From a virus: a stretch of 64,000 nucleotides of DNA. Location: positions 62,001 to 126,000 of IMG/VR virus record IMGVR_UViG_3300014839_000005. The stretch is one strand, 5' to 3'. This document shows, in pieces, positions 1 through 7,695 of the stretch. Every line of letters begins with the position of its first letter. Positions within the stretch are counted from its first letter, which is position 1. A program made the translations under genes and the position numbers. The notes beneath the pieces are model-generated. The model was not told the DNA's origin, made no database searches, and was given only the letters and a program-made list of their open reading frames with translations.

Positions 1-94
1 TGCAAAAAAAATAAGACAATCATCTAATATGAGATTAGGTCTTGCTAAAAGACGCGATAATGTTGGATATAGTTTTCTTAAAAAAGGAAGGTAA
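1..94 (+). CDS. C-terminal end of an upstream gene (partial)
   Basis: An open frame enters from the left edge in frame 2 and stops at TAA 92-94, three bases before the next ATG. The visible 30 residues are basic (ending SFLKKGR). The strong ribosome site AAGGAAGG of the next gene lies inside its last codons, the tight packing seen elsewhere in this cluster. No function can be assigned from so short a tail. Confidence 0.45.
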   Translation, partial: AKKIRQSSNMRLGLAKRRDNVGYSFLKKGR

Positions 95-96
95 TT

Positions 97-543
97 ATGA
101 TTGATTTACAAAAAATTGCTGAAAGTGCATTTGTGAATGAACTTGAAAAAATATCAAAACTTTCACACACACTTGAACCTGACGCTTATACACCTACTAT
201 TAAACATTATGTTAAAAATATCCAAAATATTGAAAAGAAAGAAAAATCTGAATGGAATAAATTAAAAAACAAATATAAACCAGAAATAAGATCTAATAGA
301 TTGGCTGCATTAGGTGGAGCCCTTGGAGGTGGTGGAGCTGGTTTTGCTATAGGAAAATTATTTGGTCTTCCCGTTTCAGGAACCATTGGTGGTAGTTTAC
401 TTGGCGCTGGTGGGGCTGGTGGTATTATGAGTTATATTAACGAATTAAAAAGACCATCTTTTGGAAAAGAAATGTCTTCACATACAGAACGATATGGAGA
501 AGGCGCTCCTAATATCAAAGATTTGCTAATAAATAGAGAATAA
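97..543 (+). CDS. KIA-helix protein with glycine zipper
   Basis: A 148-residue protein of unknown function. It begins with the recurring N-terminal signature IAESAFVNELEKIS at about residues 7-20. A charged helix follows, then a Gly/Ala-rich stretch at about 72-112 (GGALGGGGAGFAIG and GGSLLGAGGAGG) typical of glycine-zipper, membrane-inserting segments. The start is supported by AAGGAAGG six bases upstream. It is the first of five adjacent genes sharing the same N-terminal helix. The combination of tag and glycine zipper recurs at 729, 12146, 14529 and on the minus strand at 6818. A virion-packaged or membrane-active protein is an inference from this pattern and the nearby head genes. Confidence 0.75.
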   Translation: MIDLQKIAESAFVNELEKISKLSHTLEPDAYTPTIKHYVKNIQNIEKKEKSEWNKLKNKYKPEIRSNRLAALGGALGGGGAGFAIGKLFGLPVSGTIGGSLLGAGGAGGIMSYINELKRPSFGKEMSSHTERYGEGAPNIKDLLINRE

Positions 544-544
544 G

Positions 545-745
545 ATGAATTGGCTTCAAAAAATAGCTGAAACTGCTTTTGATGATGAAATGCAAAAAAT
601 TCTTCAAGCTGAAGGTATTGATAAAATAATGGATCATAGAGCTTTAACTAGAGTAACGAATATGAATCGCTCTGGTACTAATGTTGGAATTAATGATGAA
701 TACAACCCGACAGAATCAGAAAGTACATATGGACAATCGTTTTGA
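545..745 (+). CDS. short KIA-helix protein
   Basis: A 66-residue protein consisting almost only of the tag (IAETAFDDEMQKIL, residues 7-20) and a polar tail. It starts one base after the previous stop and overlaps the next gene by 17 bases, so the genes are probably translationally coupled. No catalytic motif is visible. That a bare tag plus short tail is kept as a gene suggests that the helix itself is the functional part. Confidence 0.65.
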   Translation: MNWLQKIAETAFDDEMQKILQAEGIDKIMDHRALTRVTNMNRSGTNVGINDEYNPTESESTYGQSF

Positions 746-1145
746 AGAAATAACGAAATACGCTTTTGATGAAGAGTTAAAAAAAATAGCAGACTTTTAT
801 ACTGATATGTTAGCTACTTATCCTGATGAAGAAGAGGAACCTGAATACGAGGAAGAATATCCAGAACAAGCCGCTTCTTATGACTCCCAACGACCTAATC
901 CAATTCCTAGTCTATTTGCTGGTGCAGGAACTGGAACTGCTTTAGCATCTGGTCTTGGAATGTTGAGTAATAATATATTGGGCAATCCTATTTCTCAAAA
1001 TTTTGCCAGAAATGCTATTATTGGCGGTTTAATGGGTGGATTAGGTGCTGGTATTCCAATTTTGATAAATCATTTTTCGTCATCAAATAATAATGAGGAA
1101 AATGATGTTGCCGCTCAACCCATCAATTCAATAATGGAAAATTAA
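729..1145 (+). CDS. KIA-helix protein, acidic linker and glycine zipper
   Basis: A 138-residue protein. The start at 729 is chosen because the recurring helix (ITKYAFDEELKKIA) then begins at residue 7, as in its neighbours. An in-frame start at 681 would add 16 unrelated residues inside the upstream gene. After the tag comes a very acidic segment (DEEEEPEYEEEYPE), then a glycine-rich hydrophobic segment (FAGAGTGTALASGLG and IIGGLMGGLGAGIP) compatible with a membrane hairpin. Function unknown; probably a virion component of the same class as its neighbours. Confidence 0.65.
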   Translation: MDNRFEEITKYAFDEELKKIADFYTDMLATYPDEEEEPEYEEEYPEQAASYDSQRPNPIPSLFAGAGTGTALASGLGMLSNNILGNPISQNFARNAIIGGLMGGLGAGIPILINHFSSSNNNEENDVAAQPINSIMEN

Positions 1146-1571
1146 ATGCATTCTATTACACATAAAGCTTTTATTAATGAGTTGGAAAAAATATCTGCAG
1201 CCGGTATAGTGGGAGATATATTAGCAGCTTCGTTGTTAGGTCAATTAGCTATGACTGGTGCTCAACATACTAAAGGAATAAAAGAAGCACTTAAAGCGGG
1301 TGCTACACTAAAACATGCTTTTAGTGCTCCTCCTTTGCCTATTGGAAAAGAATGGAAATTTGTACCATTAAATAGAGTAAATAATCAATTAAAATTACAA
1401 GAAAATCAATTAGCATCTATGACTAAAGAGAAATCTTCTTATGAACATTTTTTAGATGAACAAAGAAAACGAATGCAGACAATTGCTATGCCTACTGGTG
1501 CCGTTGTTTCTATAGCAGCAGAACGAAAACATGATCGTGAACATATACATAAAACACCAATGAAAGGATAA
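1146..1571 (+). CDS. KIA-helix protein
   Basis: A 141-residue protein starting directly after the previous stop codon. Tag residues KAFINELEKISAAG occupy positions 7-20. The rest is an alanine-rich hydrophobic stretch (about 20-45) and a helical, Gln/Lys-rich region that may form a coiled coil. No known domain is recognised. It shares operon position and tag with its four neighbours. Confidence 0.65.
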   Translation: MHSITHKAFINELEKISAAGIVGDILAASLLGQLAMTGAQHTKGIKEALKAGATLKHAFSAPPLPIGKEWKFVPLNRVNNQLKLQENQLASMTKEKSSYEHFLDEQRKRMQTIAMPTGAVVSIAAERKHDREHIHKTPMKG

Positions 1572-1574
1572 ACA

Positions 1575-2018
1575 ATGAATAAAGATACTATGCAAAAAAT
1601 TGCAGAAGAAGCATTTATTGATGAGCTGGAAAAAATTTCTGGTAAGAAAAGCGAAGTTGCTGGAACAGCAATTGGTGTAGGTGGATCCATTGGAGGGTAT
1701 GCGCTGACTAAAGGTGCAATTAAACGAGGAATGACACCAGAATATGCTAAGGCAATTAATGAATCTCTTATAAAAAATAAAACTATTGGAAAAGTTATGG
1801 GATCTTTAGCGCATTCACAAATGAAACATCCAGGTAAATGGTTAGCCGGTGGATTAGCTCTCAGTGCTATTCCTATCGCAGGTGGGTTAATGCAGAAAGC
1901 TAAATCAAAAGAAGAAATGGATAAACAAAACAAACAAACAATATCTAATTTAGCGCTTGGTCCCTACAATCTTGGTAAACGTATTAAAGCCTCTCTTGCT
2001 AATAAAAAGAAAAACTAA
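1575..2018 (+). CDS. KIA-helix protein, last gene of the cluster
   Basis: A 147-residue protein with the clearest form of the recurring tag (MQKIAEEAFIDELEKIS, residues 6-22). A glycine-rich segment follows (GTAIGVGGSIGGYALTKG), then a second hydrophobic stretch (LAGGLALSAIPIAGGL). The tail is basic. The gene ends 27 bases before a strong bidirectional terminator, so it closes the left plus-strand unit. Unknown function. Confidence 0.7.
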   Translation: MNKDTMQKIAEEAFIDELEKISGKKSEVAGTAIGVGGSIGGYALTKGAIKRGMTPEYAKAINESLIKNKTIGKVMGSLAHSQMKHPGKWLAGGLALSAIPIAGGLMQKAKSKEEMDKQNKQTISNLALGPYNLGKRIKASLANKKKN

Positions 2019-2033
2019 TATTTTTTTTAATAG

Positions 2034-2084
2034 CTAAAAAAAAGACCCCTGTATGTGATCGAGACATACAGGGGTTTATTATTT
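2034..2084. terminator. bidirectional intrinsic terminator between convergent operons
   Basis: A perfect 12-bp stem (2045-2056 with 2064-2075, arm ACCCCTGTATGT) has a 7-nt loop. It is flanked by a T-rich tract on the plus strand and by an A8 tract that gives U8 on the minus strand. The preceding TAGCTAAAAAAAAG also precedes the hairpins at 10404 and 44436. It separates the tagged-protein cluster from the convergent reverse transcriptase operon. Confidence 0.85.
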
Positions 2085-2245
2085 GATATGGAACGTAGAC
2101 CGTCTGAGGTCGGGGGCGAAGGCGGGCTCACCTGCTCCAAGATTGAAATAATTGAAAGTCGTCCACTTTCAATTATTCCAATTCTTTCTACTGGCATCAA
2201 GATGTTACATCTCGAACTAAAGGGAAACCCCTTTACTTCCATATC
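2085..2245 (-). ncRNA. candidate retron-like (msr-msd type) structured RNA
   Basis: A non-coding region of about 160 nt is closed by an inverted repeat. GATATGGAA plus GTA at 2085-2097 pairs with TAC plus TTCCATATC at 2234-2245: 12 pairs with one bulged base. Inside, in minus-strand order, are two short hairpins (AAAGGG-GTTT-CCCTTT and AGATG-TAA-CATCT), a long 18-bp hairpin with a 5-nt loop and one G-U pair (2142-2182), and a GC-rich segment. Retron RNAs have terminal a1/a2 repeats, small msr hairpins, then a long msd hairpin. It lies at the 3' end of the operon encoding a retron-like reverse transcriptase and RNase HI, just before the terminator. Canonical retrons place the RNA upstream of the RT, so this assignment is an inference. 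The repeat is symmetric, so strand is inferred from the operon. Confidence 0.45.
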
Positions 2246-2254
2246 CATTATATA

Positions 2255-2509
2255 TTAGCTCTTTAATATCTTTAAATCTGGTTTTTGAGATTGCGCTGGT
2301 TGAACTTGTTCTCTTGGTTTTACTGATTGATCTAATATTTTCTGGTTTAACTGGTTTGCCTCGGTTCCTACTTTTGTCATTTCTTCATCAAATTGTTTTA
2401 ATCTGGGAAGCATATCCTGAATTAAATTCAGGATAGCTTTCCCAGTGTGTTTGATGTAATATAACACCGCTTCGGAAGTTGGTTTTTGTGGTTCACTGAT
2501 TTTTTCCAT
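2255..2509 (-). CDS. small helical protein of the RT operon
   Basis: An 84-residue protein with a clear ribosome site (GAGGAGG, seven bases upstream), 28 bases after the RNase HI gene. It is mostly helical with a possible coiled coil (about 30-65) and a Gln/Pro/Lys-rich tail. No known domain is recognised. It lies between RNase HI and the structured RNA region, so it may be an accessory protein of the reverse transcriptase module. That rests on position only. Confidence 0.65.
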   Translation of the reverse strand: MEKISEPQKPTSEAVLYYIKHTGKAILNLIQDMLPRLKQFDEEMTKVGTEANQLNQKILDQSVKPREQVQPAQSQKPDLKILKS

Positions 2510-2536
2510 ATTAACCTCCTCGATAAAAATGGAAGA

Positions 2537-3025
2537 TTACTTTGAACCATTCCTTATCAGTTCTATATGGTTTTGGGCGATAATATCAGCCCGATTGTTG
2601 AACCGATTGCTTGAGTGGCCCTTGACCCATTGAAATATAACAGACTTGAACTCGGAGGTTTCTTTGTCTATTCTTTTCCATAAGTCAATATTTGCGACCT
2701 GTCCTCCACTGGACTTTCGCCATCCATTGGATTTCCAAGTTTCAAAGTAATCATTCCAATTATCACAGACATATTTTGAATCGGTTAGTATGGTACAACT
2801 GGTTTCACTGGTTAACTGGTTCTTTTTGGTTAGGTACTGATTCAACTTGTTCAATCCCGCTGCTACAGCGGTAAGTTCCATGCAGTTGTTTGTTGTCCCT
2901 CGTAAATGTCCCCCGCCCTCAATAGTATCTTGTTCTGGCGTTACAATAACATAACCGTAACCGCCAGGACAATTTTTTGAAGCATCATTACCGGAACAGC
3001 CACCGTCAGTATATATCAGATACAT
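2537..3025 (-). CDS. rnhA: ribonuclease HI
   Basis: A 162-residue RNase HI, the usual length for the family. It cleaves the RNA strand of RNA-DNA hybrids. The catalytic residues are all visible: D7 in YTDGGCSGN, E50 in NCMELTAV, D82 in LTDSKYV, the catalytic-loop H137 in KGHSS, and D147 in NNRAD. It is 40 bases downstream of the reverse transcriptase and on the same strand, so the two are probably co-transcribed. Host RNase HI trims the RNA template during retron msDNA synthesis, so a dedicated enzyme beside the RT is suggestive. A general role in primer removal is the main alternative. Confidence 0.93.
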   Translation of the reverse strand: MYLIYTDGGCSGNDASKNCPGGYGYVIVTPEQDTIEGGGHLRGTTNNCMELTAVAAGLNKLNQYLTKKNQLTSETSCTILTDSKYVCDNWNDYFETWKSNGWRKSSGGQVANIDLWKRIDKETSEFKSVIFQWVKGHSSNRFNNRADIIAQNHIELIRNGSK

Positions 3026-3065
3026 GGTTTATCCCTTACTTAACAAAGATCAGGTAGGATTATTG

Positions 3066-4175
3066 TCAAGCAGCTGCTCTCCCGAACTTTCTTTCTTCGA
3101 ATTCTTTGAGCATCATCATATACTTTTCGCCCTTTTTCCTGTCTACGCTCATAAGATAGGAAGCGAATCCTTTCAGTTTTCTTATCTCTCCCTTTGTGGT
3201 CTTGGCTGCATTTTTGAATTTTGATGTCGCATTAAAAACTGCAGCCCTGAAATTATTTACTACTTTTTTCGGTAGAGATGTTTTTTCATTGACAACAATC
3301 CCGCATACTTTAAGTCTGCCGGCATGTGATTTCCAATTTGTTTTATCCTTATTAGGAATAAAACCATAAGCCCACAATAACCTATATACTTTTGTCTGTA
3401 TTAATTTCCTCAATTGCCACTTATCATGGGTTTTTGAAGAAAAACACAAATCATCAGCATATCGAGTATAAATGATGTCATTGGCTTGACAATATTCTAC
3501 CATTGACTCATCAAATCCTCTAAGAACTATGTTCGCTATAATGGGAGATGTTGGAAATCCCTGAGCGGTAAATCCATTATAAATACAGAGTTTGATCACT
3601 CTTGTAAGCAGAGATTGATATCCAGTTTTTTCGCAATAATCAGGAATGTGAACAGCTTTGATCTCTTCACATTTATGAGGAAAGTTCTTGTTCTTATTAT
3701 GATATAAAGACGGATGGCATTTTCCTTCCAGCATATATTCATAATACCTGCAATAACGGCAGATATTTTTATTGCCAAATAGGCAATTCTTTAAATGTTT
3801 TTCGGAAATACTGTCAAAAAAACTCTTTATATCAATTTTTCCAAGACTTTTTGCGCCTACATGTTTTTTAGCATTGGTTACAATGCCACGTTTGATGATA
3901 AAACCGTGAACAGCTTCGTTAGGTTTGTACCTTCTGAATATTCTCCAATACACAGCCTTCTGAAGATATTTAAGAGTACCGTCGGGAGCCAGTACCTTTC
4001 TCACGGAACCATCTTTTTTAGGTATTTCAATCTTCCTTACATGCATTGGCAGATCATTAATAATCGTATCAACTTTTTCAAGTGGTTGACCAAAAATATC
4101 TGACAATTTAAAGTTACTGTAAGGAGTTGGTGGTTTAACAGCTTTTTCAGCTGTGGCTTGGTTCTGCTGGTCCAC
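3066..4175 (-). CDS. retron-like reverse transcriptase
   Basis: A 369-residue reverse transcriptase that starts at GTG with AGGAGG seven bases upstream. RT motifs in order: an NAxxH element (NAKKH, 101-105) and a VTG-like element (VCGIVVN, 290-296), both characteristic of retron RTs; motif A with D115 (IDIKSFFDS); QGFPTSP at 205-211; and the catalytic YADD at 239-242. Between motif A and QGFPTSP is a Cys/His-rich insertion (C139, C142, C153, H154, H167, C169) that could bind zinc, unusual for a retron RT. The gene overlaps the DHH phosphoesterase by 29 bases and is followed by RNase HI. It is probably not a diversity-generating element, because the QGxPTSP form is of the retron/group II type and no template/variable repeat pair was noticed. 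Confidence 0.92.
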   Translation of the reverse strand: MDQQNQATAEKAVKPPTPYSNFKLSDIFGQPLEKVDTIINDLPMHVRKIEIPKKDGSVRKVLAPDGTLKYLQKAVYWRIFRRYKPNEAVHGFIIKRGIVTNAKKHVGAKSLGKIDIKSFFDSISEKHLKNCLFGNKNICRYCRYYEYMLEGKCHPSLYHNKNKNFPHKCEEIKAVHIPDYCEKTGYQSLLTRVIKLCIYNGFTAQGFPTSPIIANIVLRGFDESMVEYCQANDIIYTRYADDLCFSSKTHDKWQLRKLIQTKVYRLLWAYGFIPNKDKTNWKSHAGRLKVCGIVVNEKTSLPKKVVNNFRAAVFNATSKFKNAAKTTKGEIRKLKGFASYLMSVDRKKGEKYMMMLKEFEERKFGRAAA

Positions 4176-5253
4176 TGGTTTCCTCCTGTGTTTTTACTTT
4201 CTCCCTGGCTTCATCGATATTTTGAGCCGCACCTGTTTTTATAAGATCTTCGGCTTTTTTCTCAAATTTGTCATCTGCCTTATCAACACCGTATTTTTCC
4301 ATACCCTCCTCTTTATAGTTATTTGTGATTTTGGAAAAATCATCAATGAAGGATTCGATGCTATCTTCTTTAATAAATCCTCCACCGACATTATAATGGC
4401 CACCACCTTTAACATAATCAAGGTTGGCCAGGAACCTTCCAATATGGAGATCATTCTTTTCAGAATGCCAACGATTGAAGGCGACCTGCAGATGCCATCT
4501 TTTATTCCATACTGAAGATATTCTGATGTTATACTTAACATCAGGCCTTATGAAAGCTTCGGAATATCTGGGAAACTGACCTGTCCTTCTTTGACGAATA
4601 ACGGAAATCTTATTATAGACTTCCATATTCTGCTTTGCTTTCATAACATCGCCACGAAGATCATCAATGACGGATGCGTCGAGATTTAATATGGCGATTG
4701 TTTCATCAAGATCAAATTCTGTATTTACCAGGACTTCGACAATTCTGTTAAAAATCATGTCGTTGGGCTGTATTCTTTCAAGATACGCCCTTATAATCAT
4801 GATAGGACTTGCATTGGTAAAAACAAAATTAACATCCTGATAAAGTGCCGCATCAATCATATTGATGCTTTTAACCAATTCAGGAAGAAGGATGTTTGTA
4901 TTGCATTCTGCCCTATTTTTCTTTAAATAGTTAAAAAGAAGTTGGAATGCTGAATATGCCGCTGGATCATAAATAGTTTCATCATTGATTACCGGCTTAT
5001 GCCCAAGATCTTTATTGGGATGATGGTCTACCCAAAATGTGGATTGTCTGTGATCTTCAAAGTCGAAAATTGATAATGTATCATTCTCCCCAAGATTGAG
5101 TTTTGTGACAAGTTCGTTAAATTTTTCTCCTCTGGAATAAGACATCACAGGATAAAGGCGATAATTGATTTTGTTATTGATTATGTACTTTAAATACAAG
5201 GCGGCACAACAAATCCCGTCTACATCAGCGTGATACACGACATGATGGCTCAT
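4147..5253 (-). CDS. DHH/DHHA1-family phosphoesterase
   Basis: A 368-residue member of the DHH superfamily (RecJ and NrnA-like nucleases and phosphatases), which hydrolyses phosphodiester bonds using two metal ions. The metal-binding motifs are HADVDG (residues 8-13), FDFEDH (63-68) and VDHHPN (75-80). The C-terminal DHHA1-type glycine motif GGGHYNVGGG is near residue 283. The C-terminus adds a charged tail. Ribosome site CCGGAGG. It overlaps the reverse transcriptase start, so the two are translationally coupled. A 5'-exonuclease on single-stranded DNA or an oligonucleotide or cyclic-dinucleotide hydrolase are the options the family allows; the sequence alone does not choose. Confidence 0.88.
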   Translation of the reverse strand: MSHHVVYHADVDGICCAALYLKYIINNKINYRLYPVMSYSRGEKFNELVTKLNLGENDTLSIFDFEDHRQSTFWVDHHPNKDLGHKPVINDETIYDPAAYSAFQLLFNYLKKNRAECNTNILLPELVKSINMIDAALYQDVNFVFTNASPIMIIRAYLERIQPNDMIFNRIVEVLVNTEFDLDETIAILNLDASVIDDLRGDVMKAKQNMEVYNKISVIRQRRTGQFPRYSEAFIRPDVKYNIRISSVWNKRWHLQVAFNRWHSEKNDLHIGRFLANLDYVKGGGHYNVGGGFIKEDSIESFIDDFSKITNNYKEEGMEKYGVDKADDKFEKKAEDLIKTGAAQNIDEAREKVKTQEETSGPAEPSHS

Positions 5254-5321
5254 GGTTCCTCCGGTTTGTTTTAAGTAAAAAAAGGCAGGTAGGGGTAGGT
5301 AAAAAGATAATTAAATCTTTC

Positions 5322-5355
5322 AATATTGTTATTACAGGAATGATATTAAAATAAC
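5322..5355 (-). promoter_or_regulatory. 34-bp GTTATT-N16-AATAAC element (copy 2, distal)
   Basis: On the minus strand GTTATT, a 16-base spacer and AATAAC are followed directly by the -10-like hexamer AATATT. It is the second of two tandem copies in the 166-base gap upstream of the DHH/RT/RNase HI operon. The 34-bp length is identical to the nine other copies in the window. Confidence 0.65.
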
Positions 5356-5379
5356 AATATCGAAATAACAAATAACTAC

Positions 5380-5413
5380 ATTATAGTTATGTCATATAAT
5401 CATTAAAAATAAC
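5380..5413 (-). promoter_or_regulatory. 34-bp GTTATT-N16-AATAAC element (copy 1)
   Basis: GTTATT, 16 bases, CATAAC, then a consensus TATAAT -10 hexamer on the minus strand. It lies just downstream of the helicase stop codon and would start a transcript for the DHH, RT and RNase HI genes. No standard -35 is present at 17 bp, so an activator or a phage-modified polymerase may be needed. Confidence 0.7.
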
Positions 5414-5419
5414 AGAGGA

Positions 5420-6814
5420 TTATTTAGATCCGACTTCTTGAAGAGCTTTAAGAAATTGATTATTTAAAGCAGATTTTTGATTGGATAACATCTGAAGATA
5501 TTCATCAGTACCTTTATCTCGATGTTTGAAGATAAAACCATGTTTTCGTGGTTGAGCGACAAAGTTCTGTACCTCAACCTTTCTCTCTTCTTCTGGCAAA
5601 TCAGTATGTGATTTATATCGAACAACCCTACCCTTTACCTGTTCAAGCTGAGGATTGTTCCAATGAGGTTCCATAACTTGCATTAATTTAGTGCCTCTTA
5701 AATCTAGCCCTTCTCCACCAGCTCCAGATATCAACAGTTGTTTTATTTTACCCGTATTATAATTTTTGATAATTTGATGTCTTTGTCCTATAGGAGTTTT
5801 TCCAGTAAATTCAGCATAAGGAACTTTATTTTTTTCTAATAATGATCCAAGAGGCTTAATACCATGCCCGAGATAATTAGAATATGTAACCCCTTTATAA
5901 TTTTTATCTGATTTAAGTTTATTTGCTATTTCACTATATGCCCTCGTGATCTTTGGAGCATCTTTTATATCAGCAGAAAGATTGTATTCTCCAGGATAGT
6001 TTGAAATTTGTCTTGTAGCAGTTAAAAAAGCATTCATTTCTTTTGATTCAGATTTTGATGGCGCAATACCATGTCCTATTTTATATGCAAAAGAAGGATG
6101 TCCCTTTAAGGCCATCTTATAAGCGGCTTCTTGTTTAGGAGACATCTCAACATCAATTTCTTTTTCTTCTACTTTTGGATAATCTTTTGTTGGAGGTTTA
6201 TAATAATCAACTTTTCCTTTAAAACCTTCTTTAATTTCGTTAATATTTTTTGCTACTTGAACTTCACCAGGTTTGATTCCTCTAAATACTCTTGCAAAAA
6301 TATTAGGATTAATTTTTTTAGTTGTTATATATCTTTGATTAAATAGTTTTTCATCTCTTGGAGCTTTCATATTTAAACCCCTCATAATTGGAATTAATTC
6401 ACTTGGCCTATTTCGAAGAGGGGTTCCAGTAAGAAATAATGTTTTATCACCTTTAAGTTGATCTGGAAGATGTGACCTTTGACTATCCATCCTGCCCATT
6501 CTATGAGCTTCATCAAATACCAACATTCTTCCTTTTGCGGATTCAGGGGGTTTATTGTATGAATATGCAGTGACTGGTTCATTAATTTTATGTTTAGCTT
6601 TTTCTTTTGCAAAATTAAATTTTAACGATGCGGGACCGACGACTGTAAGGGGTTTATTAAATGCTTTGCCGGCAGCTAATGCTGTAAGAGTTTTACCAGA
6701 ACCTAATCCGTGATAAACCAAAAGAGCATCTTGATTTTGTAATTTTTCACTTACTCTTTTTTGATGTTCTTGCAATTCGTAAGCAAATTTTATAAGAACA
6801 TTATGATTTATCAT
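5420..6814 (-). CDS. SNF2-type superfamily 2 helicase/ATPase
   Basis: A 464-residue SF2 helicase. Motifs: GLGSGKT (Walker A, 36-42), FDEAH (100-104), LTGTP (128-132), a GGEGLDL motif V and QVKGRVVRY motif VI near residue 390, in a compact two-RecA-domain layout without long insertions. This resembles phage and viral SNF2-like DNA translocases rather than DEAD-box RNA helicases. Its stop lies just upstream of the tandem regulatory elements, and its start is four bases after the glycine-zipper gene, so the two form one unit. There is no strong ribosome site, consistent with coupling. The N-terminal LIKFAYEL weakly resembles the recurring tag. DNA remodelling during transcription or replication is the likely role. 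Confidence 0.88.
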   Translation of the reverse strand: MINHNVLIKFAYELQEHQKRVSEKLQNQDALLVYHGLGSGKTLTALAAGKAFNKPLTVVGPASLKFNFAKEKAKHKINEPVTAYSYNKPPESAKGRMLVFDEAHRMGRMDSQRSHLPDQLKGDKTLFLTGTPLRNRPSELIPIMRGLNMKAPRDEKLFNQRYITTKKINPNIFARVFRGIKPGEVQVAKNINEIKEGFKGKVDYYKPPTKDYPKVEEKEIDVEMSPKQEAAYKMALKGHPSFAYKIGHGIAPSKSESKEMNAFLTATRQISNYPGEYNLSADIKDAPKITRAYSEIANKLKSDKNYKGVTYSNYLGHGIKPLGSLLEKNKVPYAEFTGKTPIGQRHQIIKNYNTGKIKQLLISGAGGEGLDLRGTKLMQVMEPHWNNPQLEQVKGRVVRYKSHTDLPEEERKVEVQNFVAQPRKHGFIFKHRDKGTDEYLQMLSNQKSALNNQFLKALQEVGSK

Positions 6815-6817
6815 AAT

Positions 6818-7576
6818 TTAATAAGAGTAATAAGGGCGTGAAGTATCTTTTTTCTTTGTTGATATCATTTTTTTTGCAAGAGAAAGTCCCACAGCTGTAG
6901 TACCTAATGCCATTTTTGATTTACTAAGATTTTCTCCAAAACTGCTTATTTCACGGTCTATAGACATATTGGGGGATTGTTTTTTAACATAAGCTGTTTT
7001 TAAATCTGACAAAGCGTTTCCAAGGTTTTTATAAGATCCAGCAATATAAGAAGGAGATAATTTTTCTTTAGCTTTATTAATGGCGGCCAATGATAAATCC
7101 CCACCAACTCTTAACCCAGCAACAATTTTTGTGCTGAGTGGTACTGTTGCTATTTTTGCAAGTTCATCTCGAAAGGCATATTCAGAAATTTTCATCATTC
7201 TATCTTGAGGTTGTGGAGTATTTCTTAATAAATTCATTATATACATTGAATCTGGGTCTTGATACGATGCCTCATGTAATTTTTTTAAAATTCCAAGTTG
7301 CCCTCTCTGATGTCCTGCTTTATATCCTAAATATCCTGACCCTCCACTAAGCCCAGCCAATCCTAAGCCAATAGCTAATCGTTTTAAAGTTTGAGCCTTG
7401 GGAAGTTTGAAATCTGAAATTTTTTCAAGATTTTCACTAATACCACCTATTAACTTTGTCTTACCTTTTTTCTGTCCTGCCTTATATCCTAAATGAGCTG
7501 AACCAGCAGCAATACCGGCAGCGCCAAGGCCCATAGCTGTTCTTTTAAGAAATGTTTTATTAATATCTACCTTCAT
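6818..7576 (-). CDS. glycine-zipper protein with internal KIA helix
   Basis: A 252-residue protein. An N-terminal segment is duplicated: RTAMGLGAAGIAAGSAHLGY (about 12-31) and RLAIGLGLAGLSGGSGYLGY (about 66-85), each a glycine-zipper hydrophobic helix followed by KAG(Q/H)(K/R). A full copy of the recurring helix, ISEYAFRDELAKIA, is internal at about 130-143. The start follows an AGGAGG site and lies about 30 bases downstream of a sigma70-like promoter. It is the only clearly tagged protein on the minus strand, next to the helicase. A membrane-active virion protein is an inference. Confidence 0.7.
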   Translation of the reverse strand: MKVDINKTFLKRTAMGLGAAGIAAGSAHLGYKAGQKKGKTKLIGGISENLEKISDFKLPKAQTLKRLAIGLGLAGLSGGSGYLGYKAGHQRGQLGILKKLHEASYQDPDSMYIMNLLRNTPQPQDRMMKISEYAFRDELAKIATVPLSTKIVAGLRVGGDLSLAAINKAKEKLSPSYIAGSYKNLGNALSDLKTAYVKKQSPNMSIDREISSFGENLSKSKMALGTTAVGLSLAKKMISTKKKDTSRPYYSY

Positions 7577-7611
7577 TATTCCTCCTGGTGGTATTTGAAT
7601 AGTCCTATCTA

Positions 7612-7640
7612 ATTATAATATAAATTATTAGAGTTGCCAA
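7612..7640 (-). promoter_or_regulatory. sigma70-like promoter, minus strand
   Basis: TTGGCA, a 17-base spacer and TATAAT on the minus strand, about 30 bases upstream of the gene ending at 6818. Its -35 hexamer overlaps that of the plus-strand promoter at 7634-7663, within the near-palindrome GAGTTGCCAACTC. Confidence 0.75.
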
Positions 7641-7663
7641 CTCAAAGTTTTGGATGATATAAT
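7634..7663 (+). promoter_or_regulatory. sigma70-like promoter, plus strand
   Basis: TTGCCA, an 18-base spacer and TATAAT, upstream of the gene starting at 7696. The two divergent promoters share one -35 site, so only one polymerase could probably bind at a time. Confidence 0.65.
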
Positions 7664-7695
7664 ATTTTATAGTATATTTGGTGTAGAGGCACTCT

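Noticed and set aside
1439-1933. 164-codon frame on the minus strand
   Set aside because: It lies fully opposite two well-supported tagged-protein genes, has no ribosome site and its product is an unstructured Ser/Ile/Cys-rich sequence.
2027-2258. Overlapping frames on both strands through the candidate RNA
   Set aside because: They are built from inverted-repeat arms and the terminator, lack ribosome sites, and the palindromic structure explains the open frames better.
3066-4175. Diversity-generating retroelement
   Set aside because: The RT has the QGxPTSP form, NAxxH and VTG-like motifs of retrons, and no template/variable repeat pair was noticed near it.
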